Below, in pieces: positions 23,769-32,771 of a DNA stretch of 64,000 bases. The notes beneath the pieces were generated by a model. It was not told where the DNA came from. It was given only the letters and a program-made list of their open reading frames with translations, and searched no databases. This stretch comes from CBDCVA01 sp965222935 [NCBI: Candidatus Latescibacterota bacterium] (GTDB taxonomy: Bacteria > Latescibacterota > CBDCVA01). The stretch spans positions 1,240,001-1,304,000 of the forward strand of contig CBDCVA010000002.1 of NCBI GenBank assembly GCA_965222935.1. Reading direction: 5' to 3'. Each line of letters opens with the position of its first letter. Position 1 is the stretch's first letter. A program made the position numbers and the translations under genes.

Positions 23769-25504
23769 TGTCGCAACAAGGAGCTACCGCCCATGACCTC
23801 GGCGTCCTCCCCTGGCCGTCGATCCCCGCCGCTGTCCGCGCAAGCGCTGAACGTGTAGGCGAGCGCATCGCGCTCCGCAGTCGCAGCGCCTCACCCCCCT
23901 ACGAAGCGCTCAGCTACGCAGACCTCTGGGGGCGTACCGAGCGTACCGCCCGCGCGCTCCGCGGCCTGGGCATCGGTCCTGGAGACCGCGTCGGTCTTTG
24001 GGGTGAAAACGCGCCGGAGTGGGTTATCGCCTACCTGGCGATCCAGGCCTCTGGCGCCGCGTGCGTCCCGCTGGACCCATCACTTCCGCCCCAAGAGGCG
24101 GGAGGGCTTCTGGAAGCGACGCGCACACGCACACTGATCGCTTCGAGCGCTGCGCTGCGAAAGCTGGGGGAACCCAAACCTGTGCCGATGCTCATCGCAT
24201 ATGGTGACGCGCCGCCGCCCGAAGCCACCGCCTTCTCTTCGCTGGCGGAGGGCGAGGGTGAGGCAGGTGCAGCCTTACCTGAGGTCGGGCCCGACGACCT
24301 TGCAGCGCTCTTGGCGACTTCCGGCACCACGGGCACCTCGAAAATCGTACCGCTGACGCATGGGAACATTCTGCACGACGTCACCGGCACTATGGCCAAC
24401 GTGTCCGTTTACAAGGAGGACGTCTTCCTCTCCCTCCTGCCACTCTATCACACCTTCGAGTGTACCTGCGGGATGATCCTGCCGCTGGTTGGCGGCGCAA
24501 CGATCGTTTACGGCGGTGGGCTTGCGCGCGCAAGCATCGTCGCCGACGTTCGCGACTATGGAGTCACGGTACTTCTGGGCGTGCCGCTTCTTTATGAAAA
24601 GCTTCTGACTGGTATCCAAAGCGGTGCCGCAGCGAAGGGAACGAAGACGCGCCTCATGTTTGCCGCTTTAAGCAGTCTTGCCCGTGGGCTTCAGAGGTCA
24701 ACCGGCTGGCACGCAGGGAGGTGGCTGTTCCGTTCGATGCGGGCGCAGGCAGGGATGGGTTCGTTGAGGCTGTTCGTCTCGGGAGGGGCGCCACTTCCCG
24801 AGCACGTCTGGCGCGGACTGGAAGCGGTGGGCTTCACCCTCTCGCAAGGCTATGGGTTGACCGAAACGGCACCGGTCCTCGCCGTCACCCCGCCCGACCG
24901 CCGCAAGATCGGGTCTGTGGGCTCACTGTTGCCGGGCGTTGAACTACGGATCGAGCGGGAGCCGGGCGAGACCGATGGAGAGATTCTAGTGCGCGGCCCC
25001 ATGGTAACCAGCGGCTACATGGATGACCCAGAGGCGAACCGGACGGCTTTTCGGGATGGATGGTTCCGTACTGGCGACGCCGGTTGGGTGGACCATGACG
25101 GATTCCTGTACATCTCGGGCCGGGTAAAGAACCTGATCGTCACCCCGGGCGGTAAGAACGTCTATCCCGAGATGGTGGAGGAGGTGGCTAACCAGGCCGA
25201 TCTGGTCGCTGAGAGCGTCGTCTGCGGCAGACCGATCGTAGGCGGCGACGAGGTCGTCTGCGTCGTAGTGCCCGACCCGGACGCGGTAGCGGCGCTTGAA
25301 GCGGAGCGCGGCGCGGCGGTGGAGCCTCAGGAGTTGGAGACGGTCATCAAGGCACAGGTTCGTGCGGCGACGCGCGGGTTGCCGGCCTATGCGAGGCCGC
25401 GGGAGGTCCTGATACGGGAGGAGGAGCTTCCCAAGACCTCGACGCGGAAGGTACGCCGTCATCTGGTTCGGGAGCTCGTGGAGGCACGAGGAACCGCGGG
25501 CTAG
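23768..25504 (+). CDS. AMP-dependent long-chain acyl-CoA synthetase
   Basis: The protein has 578 residues from ATG 23768, seven bases after GGAGG (an ATG at 23762 sits too close). Adenylate-forming motifs are complete: TSGTTGTSKIVPLTHGNI, GYGLTETAP, the hinge region GDAGWVDHDGFLYISGR and the C-terminal catalytic Lys in KTSTRKVRRH. The GGKNVYPEMVEE element fits long-chain fatty-acid CoA ligases of the FAA1 group. It would activate fatty acids with ATP and CoA. It is cotranscribed with the 38-codon ORF. Confidence 0.9.
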   Translation: MSQQGATAHDLGVLPWPSIPAAVRASAERVGERIALRSRSASPPYEALSYADLWGRTERTARALRGLGIGPGDRVGLWGENAPEWVIAYLAIQASGAACVPLDPSLPPQEAGGLLEATRTRTLIASSAALRKLGEPKPVPMLIAYGDAPPPEATAFSSLAEGEGEAGAALPEVGPDDLAALLATSGTTGTSKIVPLTHGNILHDVTGTMANVSVYKEDVFLSLLPLYHTFECTCGMILPLVGGATIVYGGGLARASIVADVRDYGVTVLLGVPLLYEKLLTGIQSGAAAKGTKTRLMFAALSSLARGLQRSTGWHAGRWLFRSMRAQAGMGSLRLFVSGGAPLPEHVWRGLEAVGFTLSQGYGLTETAPVLAVTPPDRRKIGSVGSLLPGVELRIEREPGETDGEILVRGPMVTSGYMDDPEANRTAFRDGWFRTGDAGWVDHDGFLYISGRVKNLIVTPGGKNVYPEMVEEVANQADLVAESVVCGRPIVGGDEVVCVVVPDPDAVAALEAERGAAVEPQELETVIKAQVRAATRGLPAYARPREVLIREEELPKTSTRKVRRHLVRELVEARGTAG

Positions 25505-25630
25505 GCCGGAAGCCCGCATCGGCCCCGCAGGTCTTCCCCCCCCATGATCCCGTGAAAGCCGTTTGCATCGTGAAGCCTTCTGGAGTAGATTTGCTAGGGC
25601 GCTGATGGGGGATGATAGGAGGGTTTATAG

Positions 25631-26311
25631 ATGGTTGAGATGAAAGTCTACAGGGTCGCGGTCGAGGCGGGGACGAACGCGCCCTTGGTCATCCTTCGGG
25701 ATCTGGAAGAGAAGACAGTACTGCCGATTCGGATCGGCAAGTTCGAGGCGTCGGCCATCTCGATGAAGCTGGAGCAGGTCAAGATTGATCGGCCGCTGAC
25801 GCACGACCTGATACACGCCTTCATGGAAAGCGTGGACACGAAAGTGACCAAAGTGGTGGTGAACGCTCTCAAAGAGAATACGTACTACGCGGAGATCAGC
25901 GTTGAGCGCGGCGACAGGCGTCTCGTGATCGATGCTCGTCCTTCTGATGCGATCGTGCTGGCGCTGAAAGCGGAGGCGCCGATCTATGTGGCCGAGGAAG
26001 TCTTGATGGCATCGAGCATCGGAGCCAGCGCCGAAGACGGCCAGCTTAAGATCGCGCTCTCGGCCGAGGCGGCCCAGGGAGCGTCCGAGGAACCCGATGC
26101 ACCGAAGAAGCGCAAGGCTGCGGGGCAGGCCCGGAGAAAGCCGAAGCTGAGCCCCGAAAGGGTGGAGCTGCAGAGGTTGGAGGTCGCTTTGCAGCGCGCT
26201 GTGGAGAAGGAGGCATTCGAGCAAGCCGCGGAGTTGCGGGACAAGATCCGTATGCTCAAGGGGCAGAAGCCAGGGCTGACCCCGGAGGCGGAACACGGCG
26301 CTGCGGAGTAG
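25631..26311 (+). CDS. Bifunctional nuclease-domain protein with C-terminal UVR motif
   Basis: The 226-residue protein starts behind GGAGG. Residues 1-135 are a BFN (DUF151) domain: VLPIRIGKFEASAI, RPLTHDLIHAFM and the conserved DARPSDAIVLAL. A Lys/Ala-rich linker follows, and residues 175-215 form a UVR helix pair (LQRLEVALQRAVEKEAFEQA), the motif by which UvrB and UvrC interact and which occurs in McsA. BFN proteins have been reported to have DNase/RNase activity; the UVR motif suggests a protein partner (inference). Confidence 0.88.
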   Translation: MVEMKVYRVAVEAGTNAPLVILRDLEEKTVLPIRIGKFEASAISMKLEQVKIDRPLTHDLIHAFMESVDTKVTKVVVNALKENTYYAEISVERGDRRLVIDARPSDAIVLALKAEAPIYVAEEVLMASSIGASAEDGQLKIALSAEAAQGASEEPDAPKKRKAAGQARRKPKLSPERVELQRLEVALQRAVEKEAFEQAAELRDKIRMLKGQKPGLTPEAEHGAAE

Positions 26312-26377
26312 GTGCTCTGTGACCCTGAGCCTAGCGTCGGCCGAGGCGATGAGCGACCGCGCTGCGTGGGGAGGATG

Positions 26378-27019
26378 ATGCAGCAGGCAGGTTTGACCAG
26401 CTATGCGCTGAAGGACTGGTACTACAATCTAGTCCGCCCCATTGTCGTTTTCTGCGTCCGCCTCGGGGCCAAGCCCAATGCTCTGACGATCGTGGGGCTA
26501 GTGGGCAATGGCCTAGCGGGCTATTTCTTCCATCTCGGATGGATTTTTCTGGCGGGGATCACGATCTGGATCGCGGGCACGTTCGACATCATCGACGGCC
26601 AGGTCGCCCGGGAATCGGGACAAACCACGCGCTACGGCGCGCTCTTTGACTCCACGATGGATCGCTACGCGGAGTTTCTGATCTTCTGCGGACTGGCCAG
26701 CTATTTCCGACACTCCTTCATGCTCTACGCAGTCATCGCGGCGCTTGCGGGCTCCATCCTCGTCAGCTACTCCCGCGCCCGTGGCGAGGGCCTGGGTGTT
26801 TCGTGTGGGATCGGCCTGATGCAGCGACCTGAGCGGTTCTCCCTTTTGGCTACGGGTGCCGTTGCCAGCGCCATCGCTGCCCTTATCCTAGATCCCTCCA
26901 ACTCCGCTCCAGTCCACTACATCCTGGCTGTGACCGTGATCGTCATCGCCGTCATGGCTAACGTCACTGTTGTCCAGCGTCTGCTCTACCTCAAGGGAGA
27001 GCTCAGCGAGGCCAAGTAG
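26378..27019 (+). CDS. CDP-alcohol phosphatidyltransferase
   Basis: The membrane enzyme has 214 residues; ATG 26378 (or 26375) follows GGGGAGG, and the earlier in-frame start at 26312 lacks support. The family motif DGx2ARx8Gx3Dx3D is exact, running from DGQVARESG to GALFDSTMD. About six hydrophobic segments surround it. It would join a CDP-activated lipid to an alcohol (inositol phosphate, glycerol phosphate or similar). It follows the BFN gene by 66 bases and precedes the barrel gene, hinting at an envelope-related operon. Confidence 0.88.
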   Translation: MQQAGLTSYALKDWYYNLVRPIVVFCVRLGAKPNALTIVGLVGNGLAGYFFHLGWIFLAGITIWIAGTFDIIDGQVARESGQTTRYGALFDSTMDRYAEFLIFCGLASYFRHSFMLYAVIAALAGSILVSYSRARGEGLGVSCGIGLMQRPERFSLLATGAVASAIAALILDPSNSAPVHYILAVTVIVIAVMANVTVVQRLLYLKGELSEAK

Positions 27020-27125
27020 GTTCGTCCCGGCCTCGAGTGCCGGATGGCCCCAACCTCTCTGTGCACCCGGAATCCACCTTGAACGGTCAGGCCAGGGGTA
27101 TGGAGACGGCGGCGGAGGAAGTCGC

Positions 27126-28292
27126 GTGAACGCGTCGAACGTTTGGTCGACGACGGTCGCTCTGGCTGTCACGCTTTCAGGGGCCTTCCCAGTCCGGGGA
27201 GCCGATCGTGAGATCGGGGACCTGCGCATCTCGTATGGCGTGAGGGAAACGCGGCACGTCAACCGCGTTGACGGCTATCCCATCGCGCTGAGGGTCGGCG
27301 TCGATTCCGCGGGAGATGGCGCGTGGCCTGAGCTGGCCGCTCATGGGGTGGCGCGCACTTCCCGGCTGGATGAGCCCGGCTGGCGTCTGGGTCTCGCCAA
27401 GCGCTTGTGGAGGCGGTGGATAGAGTTCGAGGCCGTCTGGGAGAACACGACGGATACGAACGACCGCTGGCTCGTGGGCGACCTGGAGAATCTCTTTTTG
27501 TTTCTCATGAACAAGAAGGACTATCGGGATTACTACCAGAGGCAAGGCTTTCGGACCGGGCTGCGGCTGATGCCAAGCGCTACCTTAGCGTTTGACGTTG
27601 CCTACCACAATGCCCGCTACGCAAGCCTAAAGACGCGCTCGCCCGTCACGCCGGCGACACTTGTTGATGCGCTGACTGAATGGAGCTTCAGCGAGGGTGA
27701 GCGGTTGGCCCACAACCCCAGCATCACGGCAGGCCGTATCGCTGCGGTTGAGACGCGCCTTTGGGTTCAAACGCTGGGCCGGGGGAGCAATCCGCGCAGC
27801 GGATGGGTCTTCGACCTGCTCGGTGAATTCGCGGGCGGAGGCTTGGGCGGAGACTTGGAGTACATCTTGGGAGAGCTAGAGATCAGGCGCCATCAGGCGA
27901 TCACCCCCCGCCATCAGCTCGACATGAATGGCCATTGGAGTCTGAGCTCGCGGAGCCTTCCGTCGCAGCGCCGGCGGTCGTTGGGCGGAATCGGCAGCAT
28001 CAGGGGCGTGCAGAACCGCACGATGCACGGCGATCGCTATGCCCTCGGCGGGATCGATTACACCCTTTTCACCCCGTACATCACCGCTCACGCGTTCTTC
28101 GACATCGGTGCGACGTGGCTCAAGGGCGGGGAGCGGAACCTACGCAGGGGTTACGGCGTGGGGATCAGTATGCGTCCGTGGCCGTTCCGGCTCTATCTCG
28201 CCCACGGCAGCCGGGAGCCCGAAGTCATCTCGCGGGTCATCTTCCGCATGGATAGCTGGTCGCCCAAGCTCCGCTCGCGCGCTCGCCGTTGA
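27126..28292 (+). CDS. D15/BamA-type outer-membrane beta-barrel protein without POTRA domains
   Basis: GTG 27126 lies 7 bases after GGAGG and opens a signal peptide (VALAVTLSGAFPVRGA). The C-terminal third carries the D15 hallmark order: GGIGSIRG, then GDRYALGGIDYTLF and AHAFFDIGATWL, ending in a beta-rich tail (VISRVIFRMDSW). No POTRA repeats are visible in its 388 residues, so it is not a full BamA or TamA; it may be a lipid- or substrate-secreting barrel such as the pore part of a patatin-type or LptD-independent system. It indicates an outer membrane. Confidence 0.7.
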   Translation: MNASNVWSTTVALAVTLSGAFPVRGADREIGDLRISYGVRETRHVNRVDGYPIALRVGVDSAGDGAWPELAAHGVARTSRLDEPGWRLGLAKRLWRRWIEFEAVWENTTDTNDRWLVGDLENLFLFLMNKKDYRDYYQRQGFRTGLRLMPSATLAFDVAYHNARYASLKTRSPVTPATLVDALTEWSFSEGERLAHNPSITAGRIAAVETRLWVQTLGRGSNPRSGWVFDLLGEFAGGGLGGDLEYILGELEIRRHQAITPRHQLDMNGHWSLSSRSLPSQRRRSLGGIGSIRGVQNRTMHGDRYALGGIDYTLFTPYITAHAFFDIGATWLKGGERNLRRGYGVGISMRPWPFRLYLAHGSREPEVISRVIFRMDSWSPKLRSRARR

Positions 28293-28352
28293 CACCCAAG
28301 CGCGCATATCACCCATCATCACTATCCGCCCAGACAGGATTCTAGATGACTT

Positions 28353-29105
28353 CTAGGCTCCCAGGCTATCGAGCACCCACGCGATGTCCCCTCGGATGCA
28401 GGTGAAGATGGGCGTGTCGCGCAGGGTGTATTTGCTCGATTCGGTCTCGCGCAGCGCCATCACCAGGTCGAGGAAGTGGGCGGGGTGATCGGTCTCGAAG
28501 GCGACGACGAACTCCTGGTCATCGAGGCCGAAAGAATAGGTCGTGTTGAGCTTGACGGTGGGGTACATGTGGCCGACGGCAATGTGTTCGTCCATGATCT
28601 TCTGGCGCTCGTCGTGGGATAGAGCGTACCATGCGCGCGTTTTGACGAAAGGGTAGACGAACAGGTACCTGGCTTGACCGGGGACAACCGTCAAGCGCGC
28701 ACCCTCCTGACCCTCGTGGACGTGCTTGTCCACGTACAAGGAGCGCTTGGTCATCGCCAGGTAGGAGTAAGGCGAGGTCAGGTACTGGCCCATACCGGTG
28801 GCCAGAAGGCGCGAGGTCATCTCCTGGAAAGGTTCGAGGGCGTGGGCGATCCGCCAGAGCATGAAATCGACATCGCCGCGCATGCCTACGAGCGTGTAGG
28901 GATGAATGAGAATGTGCTGTCCGTATTCCTCGACAATCGCCCTGAAGGCGTCTTTGCCGGCTTGGCGCTCGGAAGGTGAGAGCCGCCGCCAGGCCGAATC
29001 GACCTTGAAGAAGCTGAAGTTGACGAACTGGCGGGCAGCTTCATGGTCGGCCTTGCCCCCCGCTTTCGCCTCGGGGGCGACGGTCGGCGTTCGGGACACG
29101 CTCAA
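28353..29105 (-). CDS. hemQ: Coproheme decarboxylase HemQ (chlorite dismutase family)
   Basis: The 250-residue protein starts at TTG 29105, six bases after GGGAGGAG. It has the HemQ core: the catalytic Tyr in LFVYPFVKTRAWY with the nearby Lys, and the proximal heme His in IAVGHMYPTVKLNTTYSFG. HemQ converts iron-coproporphyrin III to heme b in the coproporphyrin-dependent pathway. That route is best known from Gram-positives, so its presence in an apparent diderm is of note. It is convergent with the barrel gene. Confidence 0.9.
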   Translation of the reverse strand: MSVSRTPTVAPEAKAGGKADHEAARQFVNFSFFKVDSAWRRLSPSERQAGKDAFRAIVEEYGQHILIHPYTLVGMRGDVDFMLWRIAHALEPFQEMTSRLLATGMGQYLTSPYSYLAMTKRSLYVDKHVHEGQEGARLTVVPGQARYLFVYPFVKTRAWYALSHDERQKIMDEHIAVGHMYPTVKLNTTYSFGLDDQEFVVAFETDHPAHFLDLVMALRETESSKYTLRDTPIFTCIRGDIAWVLDSLGA

Positions 29106-29256
29106 CTAACTCCTCCCTTCGTGATCTATCCGCTGCGACGCCCGCTCAAGATATGCGACCGGGTTCCAAGGAGCAACGGCTGGCCGCGTTCATGACGACA
29201 CCGCTTATGTGCGGGGATTCATCCGAGGCCCAAGGCCAGGGGGCCTTTCGCCCTCC

Positions 29257-30075
29257 CTACCAGAAAGCCCCGGCGGTCTCGTGCACCCGGTCCCCATGCG
29301 CTTCAATCCGCTTGCGCTCCTCGTCGGTGAGTGCGCGCCAATCGTCGAGCAGAACCAGGTTTTCGTCGAGCTCCGCTCGGTCATTCGGCGCCATGAGCGC
29401 GACCCCCACCGAAGGGTTGGATAACGCGAACCGATAGCACTCGCGGGCCGGCGGCGGCATGGAGCCCGGCGGGTCGAGGGGCGTGGGCCGGATCAAGGCA
29501 CTCCACCGAAGGCACGTGAAAGCGACGACGGAGACGCCTAGCGCGTCCGTCACGGGAAAAACCTCGCGCTCTGCTCCACGGTGGGCAGCGTTGTAACGCG
29601 CCATCACCATATCCAGAAGCCCCGTCCGAACCCACCGGGCTGCGAGGGGTCTCTGGTGGGTGGTCAGCCCAATCGCCCGTAAAAGACCCCGCTCTTTAGC
29701 CGCCTGGAGTCCCTCGAGCGCGCCCCCCCGCCCCGCAAGCCTCTCCCACTCGGCCTCCGACTCCACGTAGTAGAGCGTGCCCACGTCCAGCACGTCGGTG
29801 CCCAGCACCGCCAGCTTGTGATCCAGCTCGCGCAACACGCCGTCGCGGTCGGCGCTTTGAAGTTGTGTAACGACAACCACTTCACTCCGGCGCGTACCTA
29901 GTCCTCGGACGACGGCCGAGAGCCCATCATCGCATCCGCACCAGTTCAGGTAGTTGATCCCCCGCTCGATGGCGGAGGCGACATCCTCGGACAGGAGATG
30001 GGTGTCCGAGCGCGTGGCCAGCCCCAGTCGGCGGACAGGCGGCATCCCGTGCCCCAAGTCAGCGTACCGATTCAT
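29257..30075 (-). CDS. Aldo/keto reductase-like protein with lost catalytic residues
   Basis: The 272-residue protein follows the AKR barrel but the tetrad has eroded. Where AKRs read DTA..YG..E it has NYLNWCGCDDG, so both the Asp and the Tyr are gone; the Lys strand reads VVVTQLQ instead of ..TK; the barrel His region reads GLTTHQRP. NADPH reduction is therefore doubtful, and it may act as a binding protein. It is followed downstream by nothing in frame and preceded by the TIGR02757 gene only 12 bases away. The intact AKR at 35525 is a useful comparison. Confidence 0.7.
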   Translation of the reverse strand: MNRYADLGHGMPPVRRLGLATRSDTHLLSEDVASAIERGINYLNWCGCDDGLSAVVRGLGTRRSEVVVVTQLQSADRDGVLRELDHKLAVLGTDVLDVGTLYYVESEAEWERLAGRGGALEGLQAAKERGLLRAIGLTTHQRPLAARWVRTGLLDMVMARYNAAHRGAEREVFPVTDALGVSVVAFTCLRWSALIRPTPLDPPGSMPPPARECYRFALSNPSVGVALMAPNDRAELDENLVLLDDWRALTDEERKRIEAHGDRVHETAGAFW

Positions 30076-30087
30076 CCGTCTGGCCCG

Positions 30088-31008
30088 CTATGGCTTAGGA
30101 TCAGACGGTGATGTCGACGACTTCCCGCTCAACATGCCCAGGTGCATGAGGGCAAAGTCATACTTCACGGGGTCGGCGGGATCGATCTTGGCGAGGTGTC
30201 CTGTGATCTCCTCCGCCATGCGCCAGTCGGCGGTGGCCCGCTCCGTGAGGCCGAGAGCCACGGCGGCGCGACGGATGTGCGTATCGATCGGCATGACGAG
30301 CTTGGCGGGGCTGATCGCCTTCCACAGACCCAGGTCCAGTCCGTCGTTGGGCCGGACCATCCAGCGCAGGTAGAGGTTCAGGCGCTTGCACGCGGAGCCG
30401 GTCTCGGGCGAGGGCAAAAAATCGCGCACGCCGCCTCCGGGCGATGGGAGTTGCCCACGGTAGAAGGGCCCGATGTCCAGGCCAAGGAGGCGTTCAATGA
30501 AGCGGGTCAGCGTCGAACGGATGTTCGGGGCCTCGGGAGCATAGCCCTCGGTGAAGAAGGCGCCGAGCGACCCTGTCGCCTCAATCGCCCCCCGCGCGAA
30601 CCAGAGCAAGCAGGCGACATCCTCACCCTTGGACCAGCGGTGGTAGAAGCCCCTGAAGCGCTTGCGCAGTTCCACAGCATCCGCCGCCATGACGACGGCG
30701 AAGGGCCGACCGTCGAGTCGGTCGAGCGCACCCGCGACGCTCGCCTGGATCGACTTCACGTTTCCGTAGGCCAGCGCCGATGCGACGAGGCCGACGATCT
30801 CCTGGTCCTCGGGCGCGCTGAAGCGGTGGACGTGTGCGGCGGGGTCGCTATCGAGGTAGCGGGCGTCGTAAGTGCGATAGAGACGCTCCAGGTAGGGGCG
30901 CAGACGGTCGGGGTCGAATGGACCCTCCGGAGGAGGCTCGATCTCGGCGACAGCGGGATCCGGGGCGCCAGGCATCTCAGAAGGGAAGGGGCTTGGCGAA
31001 GGCTTCAT
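30088..31008 (-). CDS. TIGR02757 (DUF2400) family protein
   Basis: ATG 31008 gives 306 residues (a TTG at 31026 is possible). Conserved blocks include VASALAYGNV, YHRW near the middle, KRLNLYLRWMVRP, DLGLWK, PIDTHIRR and DPVKYDFALMHLG. The fold is thought to relate to HhH DNA glycosylases but no activity is established. It lies 12 bases upstream of the degenerate AKR gene on the same strand, so the two are probably cotranscribed. Confidence 0.9.
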   Translation of the reverse strand: MKPSPSPFPSEMPGAPDPAVAEIEPPPEGPFDPDRLRPYLERLYRTYDARYLDSDPAAHVHRFSAPEDQEIVGLVASALAYGNVKSIQASVAGALDRLDGRPFAVVMAADAVELRKRFRGFYHRWSKGEDVACLLWFARGAIEATGSLGAFFTEGYAPEAPNIRSTLTRFIERLLGLDIGPFYRGQLPSPGGGVRDFLPSPETGSACKRLNLYLRWMVRPNDGLDLGLWKAISPAKLVMPIDTHIRRAAVALGLTERATADWRMAEEITGHLAKIDPADPVKYDFALMHLGMLSGKSSTSPSDPKP

Positions 31009-31026
31009 CGTCCGGTGCTTCGACAA

Positions 31027-31442
31027 CGGCGACCATGTCCTACCAACCGGTCGTCATATAAAACGCCTTCATCAGACCCTCCCACGGCCTGAGACGCTGA
31101 CCTAGCCGCATCGTACCGGCTCGGGACTCCCCTTGATGCTCCGAAGCGCTTTCGACCCATGCGAAGACGGGGCAGTCTCGATGGAGCCGAACCGCCCGCC
31201 CCTTCATCAATGTGTGCTAGCGCTTCTTTTCGGTCAATAGCGCGCGCGGCGCATCCCCGTTGCGCGGGCACGAGCGCCAGCGTATACTCCCGTGAACTCC
31301 GCGTGGGCGGCGGCCTGAGCGTTCTGTACTGACATGGGTGGATCCTCTATCTGAGAAGGCTTGGGGCGCTCGGCACTGGGCCTTCGGCGGCCCTGCGACT
31401 CCGGCAGCGCCGAAGTGCAAGACCTGAAGGCGATAAGACCTC
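31027..31442. other. Intergenic region, no gene recognised
   Basis: About 415 bp between divergent genes; it should carry both promoters. Short ORFs here look random. No RNA gene or clear hairpin seen. Confidence 0.4.
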
Positions 31443-32285
31443 ATGGACACCCCTATTGTCGACACGCACATGCACTTCTGGGACCTGGATCGCTTCGAGT
31501 ACGAGTGGCTGGGGCCCGAATGGGGCATCCTCAATCGGAGTTACCTGCCCGACCAGTTCAAACGGGAACTGGAGGGTGCCGGCGTCGATCACGGCGTCTT
31601 TGTACAGGCGAATCATCTGCAAGCCGAGAACGACTGGGTTCTGGGTCTCGCCGAAGAGAACGATTGGATTGCAGGTGTCGTCGGCTGGGTCGACCTGACC
31701 GATCCGAACGTCGACGCAGTCCTTGACCGCTACTCGCACAACCCCCGATTCAAAGGCGTCCGGCACCTCATCCAGAACGAGGAGGACGACCGCTGGCTCC
31801 TGAGGCGCGATGTCCAGCCCGGACTGGCGGCACTCGCCGCGCGTGATCTTAGTTTCGACATCGTTGCGCTCCCCAAGCACCTGCCGCATATGCCCGAGTG
31901 CATCGGTCGTCATCCCGATCTGAGCTTCATCATCGACCACATGGGAAAGCCGCCCATCGCATCGGGCAACCTGGAGGCGTGGACGCGCGACCTGGAGAAG
32001 ATCGCCCCCTTCTCGAACGTCTTCTGCAAAGTGTCGGGGCTGATCACCGAAGCGGTCCCGGATGCGTGGACGCCGGAGGATCTGAAGCCGGCCATCGGGG
32101 TGGCGATCGAGCTCTTCGGTTTCGATCGGCTCATGTTCGGCGGTGATTGGCCCGTCAGCCTGCTGGCGAGCTCCTACAAGGCGGTGGTGGACACCACGAA
32201 AGCAGCGCTTGGTGACATCACCAAGGAAAACGGCGCCAAGTTCTGGAGCCGGAACGCCGCGCGCTTCTACCGCCTCGATCTATAA
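31443..32285 (+). CDS. Amidohydrolase_2 lactonase (L-fuconolactonase-like)
   Basis: The 280-residue TIM-barrel hydrolase begins with the metal motif DTHMHFWD and has the ordered sites VFVQAN, FKGVRHLIQ, IDHMGKPP, CKVSGL and FGGDWPVS, the pattern of L-fucono-1,5-lactonase and related sugar lactonases (COG3618). It sits 11 bases before an L-rhamnose/L-fucose mutarotase gene, a pairing found in deoxysugar breakdown. I infer hydrolysis of a fuconolactone or rhamnonolactone to the acid. Confidence 0.85.
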   Translation: MDTPIVDTHMHFWDLDRFEYEWLGPEWGILNRSYLPDQFKRELEGAGVDHGVFVQANHLQAENDWVLGLAEENDWIAGVVGWVDLTDPNVDAVLDRYSHNPRFKGVRHLIQNEEDDRWLLRRDVQPGLAALAARDLSFDIVALPKHLPHMPECIGRHPDLSFIIDHMGKPPIASGNLEAWTRDLEKIAPFSNVFCKVSGLITEAVPDAWTPEDLKPAIGVAIELFGFDRLMFGGDWPVSLLASSYKAVVDTTKAALGDITKENGAKFWSRNAARFYRLDL

Positions 32286-32296
32286 GGAGTCGAGAC

Positions 32297-32632
32297 ATGA
32301 AAGCATTCGGGCTGACGCTCAACCTGAAGGACGATCCGGAGGTGATCGAAACCTATAAGGAATACCATCGAAATGTTTGGCCCGAGGTTGAACAGGCCGT
32401 AAAAGCCATCGGCATCACGTCGATGCGCATCTTCCTGCTGGGAAGGACGATGTTCATGGTGATACAAACGGTCGATGCGTTCGTGCCTGAGCGCGATTTC
32501 ATGAAATACCCCGAACAGCATCCCCGGTGCAAGGAATGGGACGACCTCATGCGCACCTATCAGGAGAAGGTCCCGGAGGCAAGAGAAGACGAATGGTGGG
32601 CTATGATGGAGCAAGTCTACGGACTGGAGTGA
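32297..32632 (+). CDS. L-rhamnose mutarotase-family protein
   Basis: The 111-residue protein matches RhaM-type mutarotases: LTLNLKDDPEVIETYKEYH, the VWPEV segment, GITSMRIFLLG and FMVIQ, ending with WWAMMEQV. The active-site His is the one in EYHRNVWPEV. It interconverts the anomers of L-rhamnose or L-fucose ahead of oxidation. AAGGAG precedes the ATG and it forms an operon with the lactonase. Confidence 0.9.
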   Translation: MKAFGLTLNLKDDPEVIETYKEYHRNVWPEVEQAVKAIGITSMRIFLLGRTMFMVIQTVDAFVPERDFMKYPEQHPRCKEWDDLMRTYQEKVPEAREDEWWAMMEQVYGLE

Positions 32633-32700
32633 TGTTCGTCTTACGCATAAGATACGGGATCGCAGGAATGTACACGCTTATCTATCCTTAACGTGTCTAC

Positions 32701-32714
32701 CCCTAACGAAAGGG
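32701..32714 (+). repeat. 14-bp direct repeat, left copy
   Basis: CCCTAACGAAAGGG, exactly repeated at 34088-34101. It lies 68 bp after the mutarotase stop and 57 bp before the first unknown gene. Confidence 0.6.
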
Positions 32715-32771
32715 CCCGACGCCCAATTTACAGGGTGCGCGGCAAAAGGCAACCCAACGCGGAGGCGTGCA

